From JAVBMC01 sp031552845 (lineage in GTDB: Bacteria > Verrucomicrobiota > Kiritimatiellia > RFP12 > DVOR01), in the NCBI GenBank assembly GCA_031552845.1, contig JAVBMC010000027.1:1-64000 (forward strand): DNA of 64,000 nt, written 5' to 3'. Positions 61,012-64,000 of the stretch are shown here, piece by piece. A program made the translations under genes and the position numbers. How positions within the stretch are numbered: the stretch's first letter is position 1; each line of letters begins with the position of its first letter. Under the pieces are notes generated by a model. It made no database searches and was not told the origin of the DNA. It saw only the letters and a list, made by a program, of their open reading frames with translations.

Positions 61012-61761
61012 CTAGCTCTGCGTCCATTCACTCAGGTAGAGGAAGCGCTTGCGGATATAAAGTCCATAGAGCCAACCGACGAGACATCCGGTAAAGTGCG
61101 CCGTGAACGCCACTTGCCCGCGCAGAAAATAACCCTCCGCCAACGTCCCCGCCAACACGATCCAGACAAGCCAGCGGCCTTTTATCTTGATAGGCAGCAC
61201 AAAGAACACCAGCAGGTAAATCTTTCGCGTGGCAAACAGAGCAGAGAACGCCCCCAGCAATGCGCACACCCCGCCGCTGGCACCAACACACAACTCCCGC
61301 GCATCGCCATTGACAGCAAACACATAGGCCAGCCAGCCGAATGCAGCAAAGAAACCACCAATGAAAAAGATTTTTAGGACGGTGCGTGAGTCCGTCACGC
61401 GCTCAACAGAGCTGCCGACAAACCAAAGCCCCAGCATATTACACAACAAGTGCCACCATGCCGCATGAAGAAACAGATAGGTTAGCGGCTGCCAGACAAA
61501 ACCGTGCAGCAATAACGATGGAGAGAGGCCGAAAGTATACTTAAATGCCTCGCCGAAGAGGAGCACGCCGCCGGGCATTGCGGCCGCGACAGCACTCGTA
61601 ACCAGCTGAACACCCCAGACACAAAAACAAATCACCATCAGTCGAATAACCGATGGTGATGCTTCAACCGCCGTACGCACGCGCTCCGGCAGTTCGCGCA
61701 GAAACTGCAACACGCCTAGAAACCCCCGTAGTTCTGGAAGTCCATAAACAGCAGCATACAC
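61012..61761 (-). CDS. Rhomboid-family intramembrane serine protease
   Basis: 249 residues with six or seven membrane helices. The catalytic Ser lies in VGASGGVCALLG and the catalytic His in HFTGCLVGWLYG; the HAAWWHLLCNML block gives the conserved His and Asn of the second helix. It cleaves membrane-spanning segments. The ATG at 61761 follows GGGGA by six bases but overlaps the small gene upstream by 46 bases; GTG at 61713 avoids the overlap and is a serious alternative. Confidence 0.85.
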   Translation of the reverse strand: MYAAVYGLPELRGFLGVLQFLRELPERVRTAVEASPSVIRLMVICFCVWGVQLVTSAVAAAMPGGVLLFGEAFKYTFGLSPSLLLHGFVWQPLTYLFLHAAWWHLLCNMLGLWFVGSSVERVTDSRTVLKIFFIGGFFAAFGWLAYVFAVNGDARELCVGASGGVCALLGAFSALFATRKIYLLVFFVLPIKIKGRWLVWIVLAGTLAEGYFLRGQVAFTAHFTGCLVGWLYGLYIRKRFLYLSEWTQS

Positions 61762-61898
61762 GTCCCCAAGGCGATAACCACCGTAATGATAGCGGCGATG
61801 CCACCGATGATATCGGGCTTCGAGCCACGCGGCTTCACTCCGCCGGCGAACGGATCACGCAGACGCTGATTAATATATGCTTTATTTTCTTCGGCCAT
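61716..61898 (-). CDS. Small single-helix membrane protein
   Basis: 60 residues. A polar N-terminus (MAEENKAYINQRLRDPFAGG) is followed by one membrane helix (IIGGIAAIITVVIALGTCML) and a short end. The GAGAGG ribosome site is nine bases before the ATG. It overlaps or abuts the rhomboid gene, so the two are likely co-expressed. No family is recognised. Confidence 0.6.
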   Translation of the reverse strand: MAEENKAYINQRLRDPFAGGVKPRGSKPDIIGGIAAIITVVIALGTCMLLFMDFQNYGGF

Positions 61899-61963
61899 AA
61901 CTCACTACCTCTCTTCCAACAGTTTACACTATTTTCAGCCCCTTGCCAACACAAAAGGCACCC

Positions 61964-64000
61964 CTACTCCAGAAATTGAAAATACACCAGCCGCTGTTCA
62001 TTCAGTTTTTCGTCCGATCCATTCTTAAATAATTCGATTGCACTACCACCACCCTGATTCCAAGGCCCCGAAACACTCGCCGCATCCGGCTGTAATGGAT
62101 TACGCCAAACCAATGCCACGGCCCGTGCACTGGCACTGGGATTGCCCTCTGTCAAGTCATCACGTCCCAAAACCGATGTATAAGCGTCTGCGCGGAGAAT
62201 ATACAGGAACAATTGCTGGCTGCGGCTGAACATATCCTGCGACATTGCAGCAATCATCTTACGGCGAAACTCCGGCAACTTTCTGACGTTTGCAAGGTTT
62301 CTAAAATAGACGCCGGCAGAAAAATCACTATCCAGAAAACGGTCACTATACTCCGCCTCCTCCGGACCATGATGACGTTCACGAGTGTCGATAAACATAC
62401 GAATCACTTCTTGAACAGCTGCCTTAAATTCATCGGATACGGTCGGTGGTGTTGCTGCCCCTTCAGCCGTGGCATCTTCTATCGACATCGGCATCCCCTG
62501 CAAAGCGATTTTCAATACGCTTTCTTGGTCGGTGTTGGAATGCACCAACCCGCGCTGCTTCTTCTTGCTGGCAGCAAAGAATTTAAAGAAATCAGCGTCA
62601 TACTTCATCCCATTTTCATACTTATAAGGGCGCAACGCTTGGAAAAAACCAAAATTATTCCCTAGAGCCGCATTGAAGTCCGCAGCCATCGCTGGCTGCG
62701 TCATATTATAGGGAGGCCGCGGCAAAAACGCCAATTCCCCCGGGACAAAGATCCGTCCTTTATTAGACACATAAAAAGCACAGTATTGATCCGTTCCACT
62801 GGTCAAAACCGTTTCCGAATGCGGTTCCTTTGCGTGATTATCGCCATTCACCTGCAGCGCTTTGGCCATCAACGGATTGGGCACCCCTTTCGATGGGGAC
62901 TTATTTGGACGGAAATACCAATGTATTGAACTTTCTTCTACCTTATACCCATCTCCACCAGCCCCATAGTTGTCCAGAACTGCTTTAATGCCACTTTCAT
63001 TCCGTGCTTCGCTGGATGCAGGTGAAAACCAATTATACCGCGGATCAACCGTGTCCCAAGCCCCCGACAGTGGCCAAACATTTGAATCACCCGTCACCAC
63101 CGGCTTGATTTTAGAGACTATTCGGAGTTCTTTTGTAACTGGATCTTCTACCTCTTTAGATTCAAGCTGAAAGACATACCTCACATGAAAATAACGTTCG
63201 CCACACATTCCAAAGTTCTCTGATGATACCAATCCGTTCGGGGCTACGGCAGCCATCTTCGCGTCTATCCCATCGAAACTGATTGGCACTTCATCATAAA
63301 GTCCGGCTCCCTCAACCTTGAAACGGAAAAACCAATCGAAATAAAGCTTGGCGTCTTTACCCACTTCAAAAGGGCCCTGATCCGGAAAAGCTACTTTTAT
63401 TTCAACGTGCTTAAATGTTCCTTTGGGCATGGTACCCACAGAACCACCGCCCGTAGCACCTAAAGACCCTTTGACCACATACGGGGCGGAGGGCTGTGCA
63501 GCAAGAGCAATGCCCCATGCGCCTTCGTGGACAACAGTTGCAGCATTCTTGGTGTCTTGCGCAAACAAATTTGCCAGCTGAATAGTCAAAGTAGCAGTTC
63601 CCGCTGATGCCAAAGCCGGATGAAAATTAATCAACGCGTTTCCGTTCTCATTAACAGGAAACTCTTGGTCTTGATCAAAAAGATCATCCCTATATATATC
63701 TCCTTGATAATGAACAGCAGAGATCATCGGCGTACACTCAGTGGAGGGCAGGCACATGGCGAGATCGTCTTGCGTGCCATCACCATTCCAAGGAATATCG
63801 TCTTCATCCATGTAATCCATCAATGCCAAGCGAAAATACTTGGCGTGATCCCCCGCAACTCCCGTGTAACCCATCAGGGCATGCTTTAATGCATCTTTCA
63901 GTCGTTCATTGAATTCACTATCGCCCTTCTTTGCGTTCAAATTGGCCAACGTCAAGTCTTCGTCACAGGATAGAACCATATTGGTCAACTCGGCATAGGA
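61964..64000 (-). CDS. Verru_Chthon cassette protein A-like protein (5' part beyond window)
   Basis: At least 678 residues; the frame is open to the window edge, so the start is missing. The C-terminal part (FSRSQQLFLYILRADAYTSVLG, then ASARAVALVWRNPLQPD) resembles the Verru_Chthon cassette protein A family of Verrucomicrobia, which is linked with pilin-like small proteins. The remainder has mixed beta content with no catalytic motif I can name. Because the recognition rests on the C-terminal blocks only, confidence is moderate. The gene is separated by 65 bases from the small membrane-protein gene. Confidence 0.5.
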   Translation of the reverse strand, partial: SYAELTNMVLSCDEDLTLANLNAKKGDSEFNERLKDALKHALMGYTGVAGDHAKYFRLALMDYMDEDDIPWNGDGTQDDLAMCLPSTECTPMISAVHYQGDIYRDDLFDQDQEFPVNENGNALINFHPALASAGTATLTIQLANLFAQDTKNAATVVHEGAWGIALAAQPSAPYVVKGSLGATGGGSVGTMPKGTFKHVEIKVAFPDQGPFEVGKDAKLYFDWFFRFKVEGAGLYDEVPISFDGIDAKMAAVAPNGLVSSENFGMCGERYFHVRYVFQLESKEVEDPVTKELRIVSKIKPVVTGDSNVWPLSGAWDTVDPRYNWFSPASSEARNESGIKAVLDNYGAGGDGYKVEESSIHWYFRPNKSPSKGVPNPLMAKALQVNGDNHAKEPHSETVLTSGTDQYCAFYVSNKGRIFVPGELAFLPRPPYNMTQPAMAADFNAALGNNFGFFQALRPYKYENGMKYDADFFKFFAASKKKQRGLVHSNTDQESVLKIALQGMPMSIEDATAEGAATPPTVSDEFKAAVQEVIRMFIDTRERHHGPEEAEYSDRFLDSDFSAGVYFRNLANVRKLPEFRRKMIAAMSQDMFSRSQQLFLYILRADAYTSVLGRDDLTEGNPSASARAVALVWRNPLQPDAASVSGPWNQGGGSAIELFKNGSDEKLNEQRLVYFQFLE

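Overview
The window looks like a chromosome segment of a Gram-negative PVC-group bacterium, most likely Verrucomicrobiota/Kiritimatiellota (or a close Lentisphaerae-like lineage), probably an anaerobic polysaccharide degrader. The reasons are a MSEP-CTERM/exosortase K pair, a Verru_Chthon-type cassette protein at the right edge, very large secreted LamG/beta-strand-rich proteins, tandem heparinase-II/III-like proteins, a full-length NifU with a desulfurase, and an RnfE subunit. This assignment is inference; no rRNA gene is present.

Layout. 1-111: tail of an IS30-like transposase. 231-483: a 23-bp periodic array. 912-8621 (+): NYN-domain coiled-coil protein, nifU-nifS, a PA14 membrane protein, an isolated rnfE, an RluA-type pseudouridine synthase and an isolated pstS. 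8618-18320 (-): an operon of three heparinase-II/III-like paralogues and a 1269-residue secreted beta-rich protein. 18602-25236 (-): an undecaprenol/diacylglycerol kinase gene with a large secreted protein, then a BspA-type leucine-rich-repeat lipoprotein with a membrane protein. 25957-32615 (+): exosortase K, its MSEP-CTERM partner, and a three-subunit GMC dehydrogenase whose cytochrome carries nine haem motifs. 32643-38755 (-): a five-gene RND metal-efflux operon with two unusual small secreted proteins. 39435-44718 (+): a secreted beta-strand-repeat protein, a GH10 xylanase and a sialate/acetylxylan esterase. 44705-50245 (-): a tightly overlapped operon of bioH-like, bioC, bioD, bioA, an AhcY-like gene and an SAH/5'-deoxyadenosine deaminase-like gene. 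50657-58187 (-): three paralogous LamG-like secreted proteins. 59664-64000: a small lipoprotein, a tRNA-dihydrouridine synthase, a rhomboid protease, a small membrane protein and the Verru_Chthon-like protein.

The most unusual signal is in the intergenic DNA. Four gene-free stretches each carry an array of short units repeated at an exact 22- or 23-bp period (231-483, 14209-14340, 25617-25858, 39088-39205), and a fifth shorter cluster lies at 59286-59360. Each array has its own sequence. Each has one conserved half and one variable half per unit and is rich in dyad symmetry. All lie upstream of promoters, mostly those of secreted or envelope genes. They are not coding (22 and 23 are not multiples of 3) and are not ordinary CRISPR arrays.

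The promoters follow one pattern, TTGACT/TTGCNN, 16-18 bp (usually 17), then TANNNT, seen here in front of about a dozen genes. A few genes have the -10 box placed 7-8 bases before the start codon, which predicts leaderless mRNAs. Genes work in clear modules: carbohydrate capture and cleavage (heparinase-like, GH10, esterase, LamG proteins), envelope sorting (exosortase K), quinone/cytochrome-linked periplasmic oxidation, metal efflux, and biotin synthesis coupled to clearing of SAM by-products.
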